Source of the DNA: Auanema rhodensis
Taxonomy: Eukaryota > Nematoda > Chromadorea > Rhabditida > Rhabditidae
NCBI GenBank assembly: GCA_964057225.1
Contig: OZ059896.1
Coordinates: forward strand, 19,960,501-20,024,500
Length of the DNA: 64,000 bases
Direction of reading: 5' to 3'
The first letter of the stretch is position 1. The number at the start of each line of letters is the position of its first letter. The translations under genes were made by a program, and so were the position numbers. The notes below the pieces were generated by a model. It did not search any database, was not told the origin of the DNA, and saw only the letters and a list, made by a program, of their open reading frames with translations. Shown piece by piece: positions 52,315-64,000 of the stretch.

Positions 52315-55300
52315 GGGTGAAAATCGAGGATATAAGTGTGAACTTATATCAGTTGATATCTTGGTGCATTTTTAAGCTAGCGCAAATCTGACAACACAGA
52401 TCGACGCAGCTTAAAAATCCGCATCGGATGCACTATACTACATTGAAAAACGCTTAATACAAAAATTAGTTATGATCGTTTGAAAAATGATGCATTAGTG
52501 TATGTTGAGTTTCCATGTACACTCAACATTGCTTCCAAAAACATTTTGACAAAAATTTTTTCGAAAAATTTCAAAATAATTTAGCAAAAAGTAGATGTTT
52601 TTAGATTCCATTTTTCAAGGCAAAGACGATGGACAGTGTTATTCAACGAAAAAATTAATTCTTCAGGGTGAAAATCGAGGATATAAGTGTGAACTTATAT
52701 CAGTTGATATCTTGGTGCATTTTTAAGCTAGCGCAAATCTGATAACACAGATCGACGCAGCTTAAAAATCCGCATCGAATGCACTATACTACATTGAAAA
52801 ACGCTTAATACAAAAATTAGTTATGATCGTTTGAAAAATGATGCATTAGTGTATGTTGAGTTTCCATGTACACTCAACATTGCTTCCAAAAACATTTTGA
52901 CAAAAATTTTTTCGAAAAATTTCAAAATAATTTAGCAAAAAGTAGATGTTTTTAGATTCCATTTTTCAAGGCAAAGACGATGGACAGTGTTATTCAACGA
53001 AAAAATTAATTCTTCAGGGTGAAAATCGAGGATATAAGTGTGAACTTATATCAGTTGATATCTCGGTGCATTTTTAAGCTAGCGCAAATCTGATAACAAA
53101 GATCGACGCAGCTTAAAAATCCGCATCGAATGCACTATACTACATTGAGAAACGCTTAATACAAAAATTAGTTATGATCGTTTGAAAAATGATGCATTAG
53201 TGTATGTTGAGTTTCCATGTACACTCAACATTGCTTCCAAAAACATTTTGACAAAAATTTTTTCGAAAAATTTCAAAATAATTTAGCAAAAAGTAGATGT
53301 TTTTAGATTCCATTTTTCAAGGCAAAGACGATGGACAGTGTTATTCAACGAAAAAATTAATTCTTCAGGGTGAAAATCGAGGATATAAGTGTGAACTTAT
53401 ATCAGTTGATATCTCGGTGCATTTGTAAGCTAGCGCAAATCTGATAACACAGATCGAAGCAGCTTAAAAATCCGCATCGAATGCACTATACTACATTGAG
53501 AAACGCTTAATACAAAAATTAGTTATGATCGTTTGAAAAATGATGCATTAGTGTATGTTGAGTTTCCATGTACACTCAACATTGCTTCCAAAAACATTTT
53601 GACAAAAATTTTTTCGAAAAATTTCGAAATAATTTAGCAAAAAGTAGATGTTTTTAAATTCCTTTATTCAAGGCAAAGACGATGGACAATGTTATTCAAC
53701 GAAAAAATTAATTCTTCAGGGTGAAAATCGAGGATATAAGTGTGAACTTATATCAGTTGATATCTCGGTGCATTTTTAAGCTAGCGCAAATCTGATAACA
53801 CAGATCGACGCAGCTTAAAAATCCGCATTGAATGCACTATACTACATTGAGAAACGCTTAATACAAAAATTAGTTATGATCGTTTGAAAAATGATGCATT
53901 AGTGTATGTTGAGTTTCCATGTACACTCAACATTGCTTCCAAAAACATTTTGACAAAAATTTTTTCGAAAAATTTCGAAATAATTTAGCAAAAAGTAGAT
54001 GTTTTTAAATTCCTTTATTCAAGGCAAAGACGATGGACAATGTTATTCAACGAAAAAATTAATTCTTCAGGGTGAAAATCGAGGATATAAGTGTGAACTT
54101 ATATCAGTTGATATCTCGGTGCATTTTTAAGCTAGCGCAAATCTGATAACACAGATCGACGCAGCTTAAAAATCCGCATTGAATGCACTATACTACATTG
54201 AGAAACGCTTAATACAAAAATTAGTTATGATCGTTTGAAAAATGATGCATTAGTGTATGTTGAGTTTCCATGTACACTCAACATTGCTTCCAAAAACATT
54301 TTGACAAAAATTTTTTCGAAAAATTTCGAAATAATTTAGCAAAAAGTAGATGTTTTTAAATTCCTTTATTCAAGGCAAAGACGATGGACAATGTTATTCA
54401 ACGAAAAAATTAATTCTTCAGGGTGAAAATCGAGGATATAAGTGTGAACTTATATCAGTTGATATCTCGGTGCATTTTTAAGCTAGCGCAAATCTGATAA
54501 CACAGATCGACGCAGCTTAAAAATCCGCATTGAATGCACTATACTACATTGAGAAACGCTTAATACAAAAATTAGTTATGATCGTTTGAAAAATGATGCA
54601 TTAGTGTATGTTGAGTTTCCATGTACACTCAACATTGCTTCCAAAAACATTTTGACAAAAATTTTTTCGAAAAATTTCGAAATAATTTAGCAAAAAGTAG
54701 ATGTTTTTAAATTTCTTTATTCAAGGCAAAGACGATGGACAATGTTATTCAACGAAAAAATTAATTCTTCAGGGTGAAAATCGAGGATATAAGTGTGAAC
54801 TTATATCAGTTGATATCTCGGTGCATTTTTAAGCTAGCGCAAATCTGATAACACAGATCGACGCAGCTTAAAAATCCGCATCGAATGCACTATACTACAT
54901 TGAAAAACGCTTAATACAAAAATTAGTTATGATCGTTTGAAAAATGATGCATTAGTGTATGTTGAGTTTCCATGTACACTCAACATTGCTTCCAAAAACA
55001 TTTTGACAAAAATTTTTTCGAAAAATTTCAAAATAATTTAGCAAAAAGTAGATGTTTTTAGATTCCATTTTTCAAGGCAAAGACGATGGACAATGTTATT
55101 CAACGAAAAAATTAATTCTTCAGGGTGAAAATCGAGGATATAAGTGTGAACTTATATCAGTTGATATCTCGGTGCATTTTTAAGCTAGCGCAAATCTGAT
55201 AACACAGATCGACGCAGCTTAAAAATCCGCATTGAATGCACTATACTACATTGAGAAACGCTTAATACAAAAATTAGTTATGATCGTTTGAAAAATGATG

Positions 55301-56877
55301 CATTAGGGTATGTTGAGTTTCCATGTACACTCAACATTGCTTCCAAAAACATTTTGACAAAAATTTTTTCGAAAAATTTCAAAATAATTTAGCAAAAAGT
55401 AGATGTTTTTAGATTCCTTTATTCAAGGCAAAGACGATGGACAATGTTATTCAACGAAAAAATTAATTCTTTAGGGTGAAAATCGAGGATATAAGTGTGA
55501 ACTTATATCAGTTGATATCTTGGTGCATTTTTAAGCTAGCGCAAATCTGACAACACAGATCGACGCAGCTTAAAAATCCGCATCGAATGCACTATACTAC
55601 ATTGAAAAACGCTTAATACAAAAATTAGTTATGATCGTTTGAAAAATGATGCATTAGTGTATGTTGAGTTTCCATGTACACTCAACATTGCTTCCAAAAA
55701 CATTTTGACAAAAATTTTTTCGAAAAATTTCAAAATAATTTAGCAAAAAGTAGATGTTTTTAGATTCCATTTTTCAAGGCAAAGACGATGGACAGTGTTA
55801 TTCAACGAAAAAATTAATTCTTCAGGGTGAAAATCGAGGATATAAGTGTGAACTTATATCAGTTGATATCTTGGTGCATTTTTAAGCTAGCGCAAATCTG
55901 ATAACACAGATCGACGCAGCTTAAAAATCCGCATCGAATGCACTATACTACATTGAAAAACGCTTAATACAAAAATTAGTTATGATCGTTTGAAAAATGA
56001 TGCATTAGTGTATGTTGAGTTTCCATGTACACTCAACATTGCTTCCAAAAACATTTTGACAAAAATTTTTTCGAAAAATTTCAAAATAATTTAGCAAAAA
56101 GTAGATGTTTTTAGATTCCATTTTTCAAGGCAAAGACGATGGACAGTGTTATTCAACGAGCAAATTAATTCTTCAGGGTGAAAATCGAGGATATAAGTGT
56201 GAACTTATATCAGTTGATATCTCGGTGCATTTTTAAGCTAGCGCAAATCTGATAACAAAGATCGACGCAGCTTAAAAATCCGCATCGAATGCACTATACT
56301 ACATTGAGAAACGCTTAATACAAAAATTAGTTATGATCGTTTGAAAAATGATGCATTAGTGTATGTTGAGTTTCCATGTACACTCAACATTGCTTCCAAA
56401 AACATTTTGACAAAAATTTTTTCGAAAAATTTCAAAATAATTTAGCAAAAAGTAGATGTTTTTAGATTCCATTTTTCAAGGCAAAGACGATGGACAGTGT
56501 TATTCAACGAAAAAATTAATTCTTCAGGGTGAAAATCGAGGATATAAGTGTGAACTTATATCAGTTGATATCTCGGTGCATTTTTAAGCTAGCGCAAATC
56601 TGATAACACAGATCGAAGCAGCTTAAAAATCCGCATCGAATGCACTATACTACATTGAGAAACGCTTAATACAAAAATTAGTTATGATCGTTTGAAAAAT
56701 GATGCATTAGTGTATGTTGAGTTTCCATGTACACTCAACATTGCTTCCAAAAACATTTTGACAAAAATTTTTTCGAAAAATTTCAAAATAATTTAGCAAA
56801 AAGTAGATGTTTTTAGATTCCTTTATTCAAGGCAAAGACGATGGACAATGTTATTCAACGAAAAAATTAATTCTTTA
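52315..56877. repeat. Partial 9-mer repeat, 3159-bp period (M150-M153 and M159-M162)
   Basis: Four monomers at 52315-53718 are repeated in order at 55474-56877: CTGACAAC; TCTTGG with TTGAAAAACG; GATAACAAAG; then GAAGC. The CTGACAAC sites (52392, 55551) and AACAAAG sites (53097, 56256) are each 3159 bp apart. The last pair differs: M153 has TGTAAG and AAATTCC, while M162 has TTTTTAAG and CTTTAGGG. The intervening monomers M154-M156 are three near-identical units. Confidence 0.78.
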
Positions 56878-58983
56878 GGGTGAAAATCGAGGATATAAGT
56901 GTGAACTTATATCAGTTGATATCTTGGTGCATTTTTAAGCTAGCGCAAATCTGATAACACAGATCGACGCAGCTTAAAAATCCGCATCGAATGCACTATA
57001 CTACATTGAAAAACGCTTAATACAAAAATTAGTTATGATCGTTTGAAAAATGATGCATTAGTGTATGTTGAGTTTCCATGTACACTCAACATTGCTTCCA
57101 AAAACATTTTGACAAAAATTTTTTCGAAAAATTTCAAAATAATTTAGCAAAAAGTAGATGTTTTTAGATTCCATTTTTCAAGGCAAAGACGATGGACAGT
57201 GTTATTCAACGAAAAAATTAATTCTTCAGGGTGAAAATCGAGGATATAAGTGTGAACTTATATCAGTTGATATCTCGGTGCATTTGTAAGCTAGCGCAAA
57301 TCTGATAACACAGATCGAAGCAGCTTAAAAATCCGCATCGAATGCACTATACTACATTGAGAAACGCTTAATACAAAAATTAGTTATGATCGTTTGAAAA
57401 ATGATGCATTAGTGTATGTTGAGTTTCCATGTACACTCAACATTGCTTCCAAAAACATTTTGACAAAAATTTTTTCGAAAAATTTCAAAATAATTTAGCA
57501 AAAAGTAGATGTTTTTAGATTCCATTTTTCAAGGCAAAGACGATGGACAGTGTTATTCAACGAAAAAATTAATTCTTCAGGGTGAAAATCGAGGATATAA
57601 GTGTGAACTTATATCAGTTGATATCTCGGTGCATTTTTAAGCTAGCGCAAATCTGATAACAAAGATCGACGCAGCTTAAAAATCCGCATCGAATGCACTA
57701 TACTACATTGAGAAACGCTTAATACAAAAATTAGTTATGATCGTTTGAAAAATGATGCATTAGTGTATGTTGAGTTTCCATGTACACTCAACATTGCTTC
57801 CAAAAACATTTTGACAAAAATTTTTTCGAAAAATTTCAAAATAATTTAGCAAAAAGTAGATGTTTTTAGATTCCATTTTTCAAGGCAAAGACGATGGACA
57901 GTGTTATTCAACGAAAAAATTAATTCTTCAGGGTGAAAATCGAGGATATAAGTGTGAACTTATATCAGTTGATATCTCGGTGCATTTGTAAGCTAGCGCA
58001 AATCTGATAACACAGATCGAAGCAGCTTAAAAATCCGCATCGAATGCACTATACTACATTGAGAAACGCTTAATACAAAAATTAGTTATGATCGTTTGAA
58101 AAATGATGCATTAGTGTATGTTGAGTTTCCATGTACACTCAACATTGCTTCCAAAAACATTTTGACAAAAATTTTTTCGAAAAATTTCGAAATAATTTAG
58201 CAAAAAGTAGATGTTTTTAGATTCCTTTATTCAAGGCAAAGACGATGGACAATGTTATTCAACGAAAAAATTAATTCTTTAGGGTGAAAATCGAGGATAT
58301 AAGTGTGAACTTATATCAGTTGATATCTTGGTGCATTTTTAAGCTAGCGCAAATCTGATAACACAGATCGACGCAGCTTAAAAATCCGCATCGAATGCAC
58401 TATACTACATTGAAAAACGCTTAATACAAAAATTAGTTATGATCGTTTGAAAAATGATGCATTAGTGTATGTTGAGTTTCCATGTACACTCAACATTGCT
58501 TCCAAAAACATTTTGACAAAAATTTTTTCGAAAAATTTCAAAATAATTTAGCAAAAAGTAGATGTTTTTAGATTCCATTTTTCAAGGCAAAGACGATGGA
58601 CAGTGTTATTCAACGAAAAAATTAATTCTTCAGGGTGAAAATCGAGGATATAAGTGTGAACTTATATCAGTTGATATCTCGGTGCATTTGTAAGCTAGCG
58701 CAAATCTGATAACACAGATCGAAGCAGCTTAAAAATCCGCATCGAATGCACTATACTACATTGAGAAACGCTTAATACAAAAATTAGTTATGATCGTTTG
58801 AAAAATGATGCATTAGTGTATGTTGAGTTTCCATGTACACTCAACATTGCTTCCAAAAACATTTTGACAAAAATTTTTTCGAAAAATTTCAAAATAATTT
58901 AGCAAAAAGTAGATGTTTTTAGATTCCATTTTTCAAGGCAAACACGATGGACAGTGTTATTCAACGAAAAAATTAATTCTTCA
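56527..58983. repeat. Partial 4-mer repeat, 1404-bp period (M162-M164, M166-M168)
   Basis: The series GAAGC with CCTTTATTC and CTTTAGGG; TCTTGG with TTGAAAAACG; TGTAAG/GAAGC with GACAGTG occurs twice, 1404 bp apart. M165 (GATAACAAAG, 57580) separates the copies. M168 differs from M164 by GCAAACACG near 58943, a marker otherwise seen only in block E. Confidence 0.75.
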
Positions 58984-60036
58984 GGGTGAAAATCGAGGAT
59001 ATAAGTGTGAACTTATATCAGTTGATATCTCGGTGCATTTGTAAGCTAGCGCAAATCTGATAACACAGATCGAAGCAGCTTAAAAATCCGCATCGAATGC
59101 ACTATACTACATTGAGAAACGCTTAATACAAAAATTAGTTATGATCGTTTGAAAAATGATGCATTAGTGTATGTTGAGTTTCCATGTACACTCAACATTG
59201 CTTCCAAAAACATTTTGACAAAAATTTTTTCGAAAAATTTCGAAATAATTTAGCAAAAAGTAGATGTTTTTAAATTCCTTTATTCAAGGCAAAGACGATG
59301 GACAATGTTATTCAACGAAAAAATTAATTGTTCAGGGTGAAAATCGAGGATATAAGTGTGAACTTATATCAGTTGATATCTCGGTGCATTTTTAAGCTAG
59401 CGCAAATCTGATAACACAGATCGACGCAGCTTAAAAATCCGCATCGAATGCACTATACTACATTGAAAAACGCTTAATACAAAAATTAGTTATGATCGTT
59501 TGAAAAATGATGCATTAGTGTATGTTGAGTTTCCATGTACACTCAACATTGCTTCCAAAAACATTTTGACAAAAATTTTTTCGAAAAATTTCAAAATAAT
59601 TTAGCAAAAAGTAGATGTTTTTAGATTCCATTTTTCAAGGCAAAGACGATGGACAGTGTTATTCAACGAAAAAATTAATTCTTCAGGGTGAAAATCGAGG
59701 ATATAAGTGTGAACTTATATCAGTTGATATCTCGGTGCATTTTTAAGCTAGCGCAAATCTGATAACACAGATCGACGCAGCTTAAAAATCCGCATTGAAT
59801 GCACTATACTACATTGAGAAACGCTTGATACAAAAATTAGTTATGATCGTTTGAAAAATGATGCATTAGTGTATGTTGAGTTTCCATGTACACTCAACAT
59901 TGCTTCCAAAAACATTTTGACAAAAATTTTTTCGAAAAATTTCAAAATAATTTAGCAAAAAGTAGATGTTTTTAGATTCCATTTTTCAAGGCAAAGACGA
60001 TGGACAGTGTTATTCAACGAAAAAATTAATTCTTCA

Positions 60037-63000
60037 GGGTGAAAATCGAGGATATAAGTGTGAACTTATATCAGTTGATATCTCGGTGCATTTTCAAGCT
60101 AGCGCAAATCTGATAACACAGATCGACGCAGCTTAAAAATCCGCATCGAATGCACTATACTACATTGAGAAACGCTTAATACAAAAATTAGTTATGATCG
60201 TTTGAAAAATGATGCATTAGTGTATGTTGAGTTTCCATGTACACTCAACATTGCTTCCAAAAACATTTTGACAAAAATTTTTTCGAAAAATTTCAAAATA
60301 ATTTAGCAAAAAGTAGATGTTTTTAGATTCCTTTTTTTAAGGCAAAAACGATGGACAATGTTATTCAACGAAAAAATTAATTCTTCAGGGTGAAAATCGA
60401 GGATATAAGTGTGAACTTATATCAGTTGATATCTCGGTGCATTTTTAAGCTAGCGCAAATCTGATAACACAGATCGACGCAGCTTAAAAATCCGCATCGA
60501 ATGCACTATACTACATTGAGAAACGCTTGATACAAAAATTAGTTATGATCGTTTGAAAAATGATGCATTAGTGTATGTTGAGTTTCCATGTACACTCAAC
60601 ATTGCTTCCAAAAACATTTTGACAAAAATTTTTTCGAAAAATTTCAAAATAATTTAGCAAAAAGTAGATGTTTTTAGATTCCTTTTTTCAAGGCAAAGAC
60701 GATGGACAATGTTATTCAACGAAAAAATTAATTCTTCAGGGTGAAAATAGAGGATATAAGTGTGAACTTATATCAGTTGATATCTCGGTGCATTTTTAAG
60801 CTAGCGCAAATCTGATAACACAGATCGGCGCAGCTTAAAATCCGCATCGAATGCACTATACTACATTGAGAAACGCTTGATACAAAAATTAGTTATGATC
60901 GTTTGAAAAATGATGCATTAGTGTATGTTGAGTTTCCATGTACACTCAACATTGCTTCCAAAAACATTTTGACAAAAATTTTTTCGAAAAATTTCAAAAT
61001 AATTTAGCAAAAAGTAGATGTTTTTAGATTCCATTTTTCAAGGCAAAGACGATAGACAATGTTATTCAACGAAAAAATTAATTCTTCAGGGTGAAAATCG
61101 AGGATATAAGTGTGAATTTATATCAGTTGATATCTCGGTGCATTTTCAAGCTAGCGCAAATCTGATAACACAGATCGACGCAGCTTAAAAATCCGCATCG
61201 AATGCACTATACTACATTGAGAAACGCTTAATACAAAAATTAGTTATGATCGTTTGAAAAATGATGCATTAGTGTATGTTGAGTTTCCATGTACACTCAA
61301 CATTGCTTCCAAAAACATTTTGACAAAAATTTTTTCGAAAAATTTCAAAATAATTTAGCAAAAAGTAGATGTTTTTAGATTCCATTTTTCAAGGCAAAGA
61401 CGATAGACAGTGTTATTCAACGAAAAAATCAATTCTTCAGGGTGAAAATCGAGGATATAAGTGTGAACTTATATCAGTTGATATCTCGGTGCATTTTCAA
61501 GCTAGCGCAAATCTGATAACACAGATCGACGCAGCTTAAAAATCCGCATCGAATGCACTATACTACATTGAGAAACGCTTAATACAAAAATTAGTTATGA
61601 TCGTTTGAAAAATGATGCATTAGTGTATGTTGAGTTTCCATGTACACTCAACATTGCTTCCAAAAACATTTTGACAAAAATTTTTTCGAAAAATTTCAAA
61701 ATAATTTAGCAAAAAGTAGATGTTTTTAGATTCCTTTTTTTAAGGCAAAAACGATGGACAATGTTATTCAACGAAAAAATTAATTCTTCAGGGTGAAAAT
61801 CGAGGATATAAGTGTGAACTTATATCAGTTGATATCTCGGTGCATTTTCAAGCTAGCGCAAATCTGATAACACAGATCGACGCAGCTTAAAAATCCGCAT
61901 CGAATGCACTATACTACATTGAGAAACGCTTAATACAAAAATTAGTTATGATCGTTTGAAAAATGATGCATTAGTGTATGTTGAGTTTCCATGTACACTC
62001 AACATTGCTTCCAAAAACATTTTGACAAAAATTTTTTCGAAAAATTTCAAAATAATTGAGCAAAAAGTAGATGTTTTTAGATTCCATTTTTCAAGGCAAA
62101 GACGATAGACAGTGTTATTCAACGAAAAAATCAATTCTTCAGGGTGAAAATCGAGGATATAAGTGTGAACTTATATCAGTTGATATCTCGGTGCATTTTC
62201 AAGCTAGCGCAAATCTGATAACACAGATCGACGCAGCTTAAAAATCCGCATCGAATGCACTATACTACATTGAGAAACGCTTAATACAAAAATTTGTTAT
62301 GATCGTTTGAAAAATGATGCATTAGTGTATGTTGAGTTTCCATGTACACTCAACATTGCTTCCAAAAACATTTTGACAAAAATTTTTTCGAAAAATTTCA
62401 AAATAATTTAGCAAAAAGTAGATGTTTTTAGATTCCTTTTTTCAAGGCAAAGACGATGGACAATGTTATTCAACGGAAAAATTAATTCTTCAGGGTGAAA
62501 ATAGAGGATATAAGTGTGAACTTATATCAGTTGATATCTCGGTGCATTTTTAAGCTAGCGCAAATCTGATAACACAGATCGGCGCAGCTTAAAATCCGCA
62601 TCGAATGCACTATACTACATTGAGAAACGCTTGATACAAAAATTAGTTATGATCGTTTGAAAAATGATGCATTAGTGTATGTTGAGTTTCCATGTACACT
62701 CAACATTGCTTCCAAAAACATTTTGACAAAAATTTTTTCGAAAAATTTCAAAATAATTTAGCAAAAAGTAGATGTTTTTAGATTCCATTTTTCAAGGCAA
62801 AGACGATAGACAATGTTATTCAACGAAAAAATTAATTCTTCAGGGTGAAAATCGAGGATATAAGTGTGAATTTATATCAGTTGATATCTCGGTGCATTTT
62901 CAAGCTAGCGCAAATCTGATAACACAGATCGACGCAGCTTAAAAATCCGCATCGAATGCACTATACTACATTGAGAAACGCTTAATACAAAAATTAGTTA

Positions 63001-64000
63001 TGATCGTTTGAAAAATGATGCATTAGTGTATGTTGAGTTTCCATGTACACTCAACATTGCTTCCAAAAACATTTTGACAAAAATTTTTTCGAAAAATTTC
63101 AAAATAATTTAGCAAAAAGTAGATGTTTTTAGATTCCTTTTTTCAAGGCAAAGACGATGGACAATGTTATTCAACGAAAAAATTAATTCTTCAGGGTGAA
63201 AATAGAGGATATAAGTGTGAACTTATATCAGTTGATATCTCGGTGCATTTTTAAGCTAGCGCAAATCTGATAACACAGATCGGCGCAGCTTAAAATCCGC
63301 ATCGAATGCACTATACTACATTGAGAAACGCTTGATACAAAAATTAGTTATGATCGTTTGAAAAATGATGCATTAGTGTATGTTGAGTTTCCATGTACAC
63401 TCAACATTGCTTCCAAAAACATTTTGACAAAAATTTTTTCGAAAAATTTCAAAATAATTTAGCAAAAAGTAGATGTTTTTAGATTCCATTTTTCAAGGCA
63501 AAGACGATAGACAGTGTTATTCAACGAAAAAATCAATTCTTCAGGGTGAAAATCGAGGATATAAGTGTGAACTTATATCAGTTGATATCTCGGTGCATTT
63601 TCAAGCTAGCGCAAATCTGATAACACAGATCGACGCAGCTTAAAAATCCGCATCGAATGCACTATACTACATTGAGAAACGCTTAATACAAAAATTAGTT
63701 ATGATCGTTTGAAAAATGATGCATTAGTGTATGTTGAGTTTCCATGTACACTCAACATTGCTTCCAAAAACATTTTGACAAAAATTTTTTCGAAAAATTT
63801 CAAAATAATTTAGCAAAAAGTAGATGTTTTTAGATTCCTTTTTTCAAGGCAAAGACGATGGACAATGTTATTCAACGAAAAAATTAATTCTTCAGGGTGA
63901 AAATAGAGGATATAAGTGTGAACTTATATCAGTTGATATCTCGGTGCATTTTTAAGCTAGCGCAAATCTGATAACACAGATCGGCGCAGCTTAAAATCCG
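60037..64000. repeat. Block G: TTTTCAAGC / 350-bp deletion family (M172-M183)
   Basis: Block-specific markers are TTTTCAAGC, AAAATAGAGG with ATCGGCGCAG, CGATAGACA, AAAAATCAATT and GTGAATTTAT. Monomers with AAAATAGAGG (60739, 62493, 63194, 63895) also carry a 1-bp deletion in the run of A in the compound dyad. At 62493-63894 they alternate with TTTTCAAGC monomers to make a 701-bp dimer period that continues to the window edge. The block is unlike F and appears to be the start of another HOR domain beyond 64000. Confidence 0.85.
60739..61088. repeat. 350-bp monomer M174 (1-bp deletion)
   Basis: The right arm of the compound dyad reads CTTAAAATCC instead of CTTAAAAATCC (four A at 60837-60840). 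The unit also has AAAATAGAGG and ATCGGCGCAG. The same linked set of changes is found at 62493, 63194 and 63895, which marks them as copies of one ancestor. Confidence 0.85.

Larger units (their letters stand above)
46348..60036. repeat. Block F: 6-mer, 9-mer and 4-mer repeats of mixed types (M133-M171)
   Basis: Markers are TGTAAG with GAAGC, AAATTCC after GAAATAATT, GCATTGAATG, TTGAAAAACG, and CTGACAACACAG. The last is seen near 48180, 50286, 50988, 51339, 51690, 52392 and 55551, all in this block. The order is partly periodic: a 6-mer duplication, a run of TCTTGG/CTGACAAC monomers (50560-52665), a triplet of near-identical units (53719-54771), and a 9-unit repeat. Single changes include TTATTTTACG near 49836, AGGGTATG near 55306 and CGAGCAAATT near 56158. 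Confidence 0.85.
1..64000. repeat. Satellite DNA array, 351-bp unit, ~182 complete head-to-tail monomers
   Basis: The motif GGGTGAAAAT recurs every 351 bases from 14 to 63895, giving 182 complete monomers and two partial ones. The register drifts by only a few bases over 64 kb: two 1-bp insertions (27808, 28862) and four 1-bp deletions (near 60840, 62594, 63295, 63996) account for all the drift I measured. Every monomer has the same orientation and no foreign DNA interrupts the array. GC content of a typical unit is about 32%. Unit length, head-to-tail order and near-identity are those of heterochromatic satellite DNA, as found at centromeres and pericentromeres of many eukaryotes. A centromeric role is inference; the sequence itself shows only the array. 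There is no gene anywhere in the window. Confidence 0.98.

Noticed and set aside
61946-62134. 62-residue open reading frame on the minus strand
   Set aside because: It is the antisense of the same part of the monomer, opened by a single change (AATTGAGC near 62056) that removes a stop. It is an accident of a private substitution.
1-64000. CRISPR-like array of direct repeats
   Set aside because: The repeats are 351 bp and contiguous. There are no short repeats with unique spacers and no cas genes.
1-64000. Long terminal repeats or rolling-circle element remnants
   Set aside because: No terminal motifs, polypurine tract, primer site or coding remnants are visible; every base fits the monomer.

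Overview
The whole 64-kb window is one uninterrupted tandem array of satellite DNA. The unit is 351 bp, about 32% GC (111 of 351 bases in the monomer at 14054), always head-to-tail and always on the same strand. Taking the unit to begin at the GGGTGAAAAT motif (first at 14), there are 182 complete monomers (14-63894), a 13-bp partial copy at the left edge and a 106-bp partial copy at the right edge. Both ends of the window lie inside the array, so no flank or boundary is visible. I found no protein-coding gene, RNA gene, transposon, CRISPR array or unique sequence. This organisation is that of a eukaryotic constitutive-heterochromatin satellite, most likely centromeric or pericentromeric. The species cannot be named from the sequence; a unit this AT-rich fits many invertebrates, but that is weak evidence.

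The monomers are very similar (mostly about ten or fewer differences by eye). The differences are a small set of recurring variants that combine into recognisable monomer types, and the order of types repeats: the array has higher-order repeat (HOR) structure. HOR length changes along the window. (A) 1-10894: 12- and 13-mer HOR copies plus a truncated third copy, marked by CACTG- and GCGCATCGAACGC-bearing monomers. (B) 10895-18616: loosely ordered, with a run of five identical monomers. (C) 18617-24934: an overlapping 4-mer duplication and a 6-mer (2106-bp) duplication. (D) 24935-30552: four tandem copies of a 3-mer (1053/1054 bp). (E) 30553-46347: a very large 25-monomer (8775-bp) period with an 8-mer repeat nested in it. 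(F) 46348-60036: a 6-mer duplication, a partial 9-mer repeat and a partial 4-mer repeat. (G) 60037-64000: a young dimer-like family with 350-bp monomers that share a 1-bp deletion.

Two features make the array more than plain repetition. First, each monomer carries five inverted repeats, including a compound dyad of up to 13 bp per arm and a 9-bp stem with a 4-base loop, next to roughly helically spaced A/T tracts. Second, chimeric monomers and matched insertion, deletion and duplication events show how it evolved: unequal exchange in steps of exactly one monomer, with conversion-like patches. Coordinates for all of these are given below.
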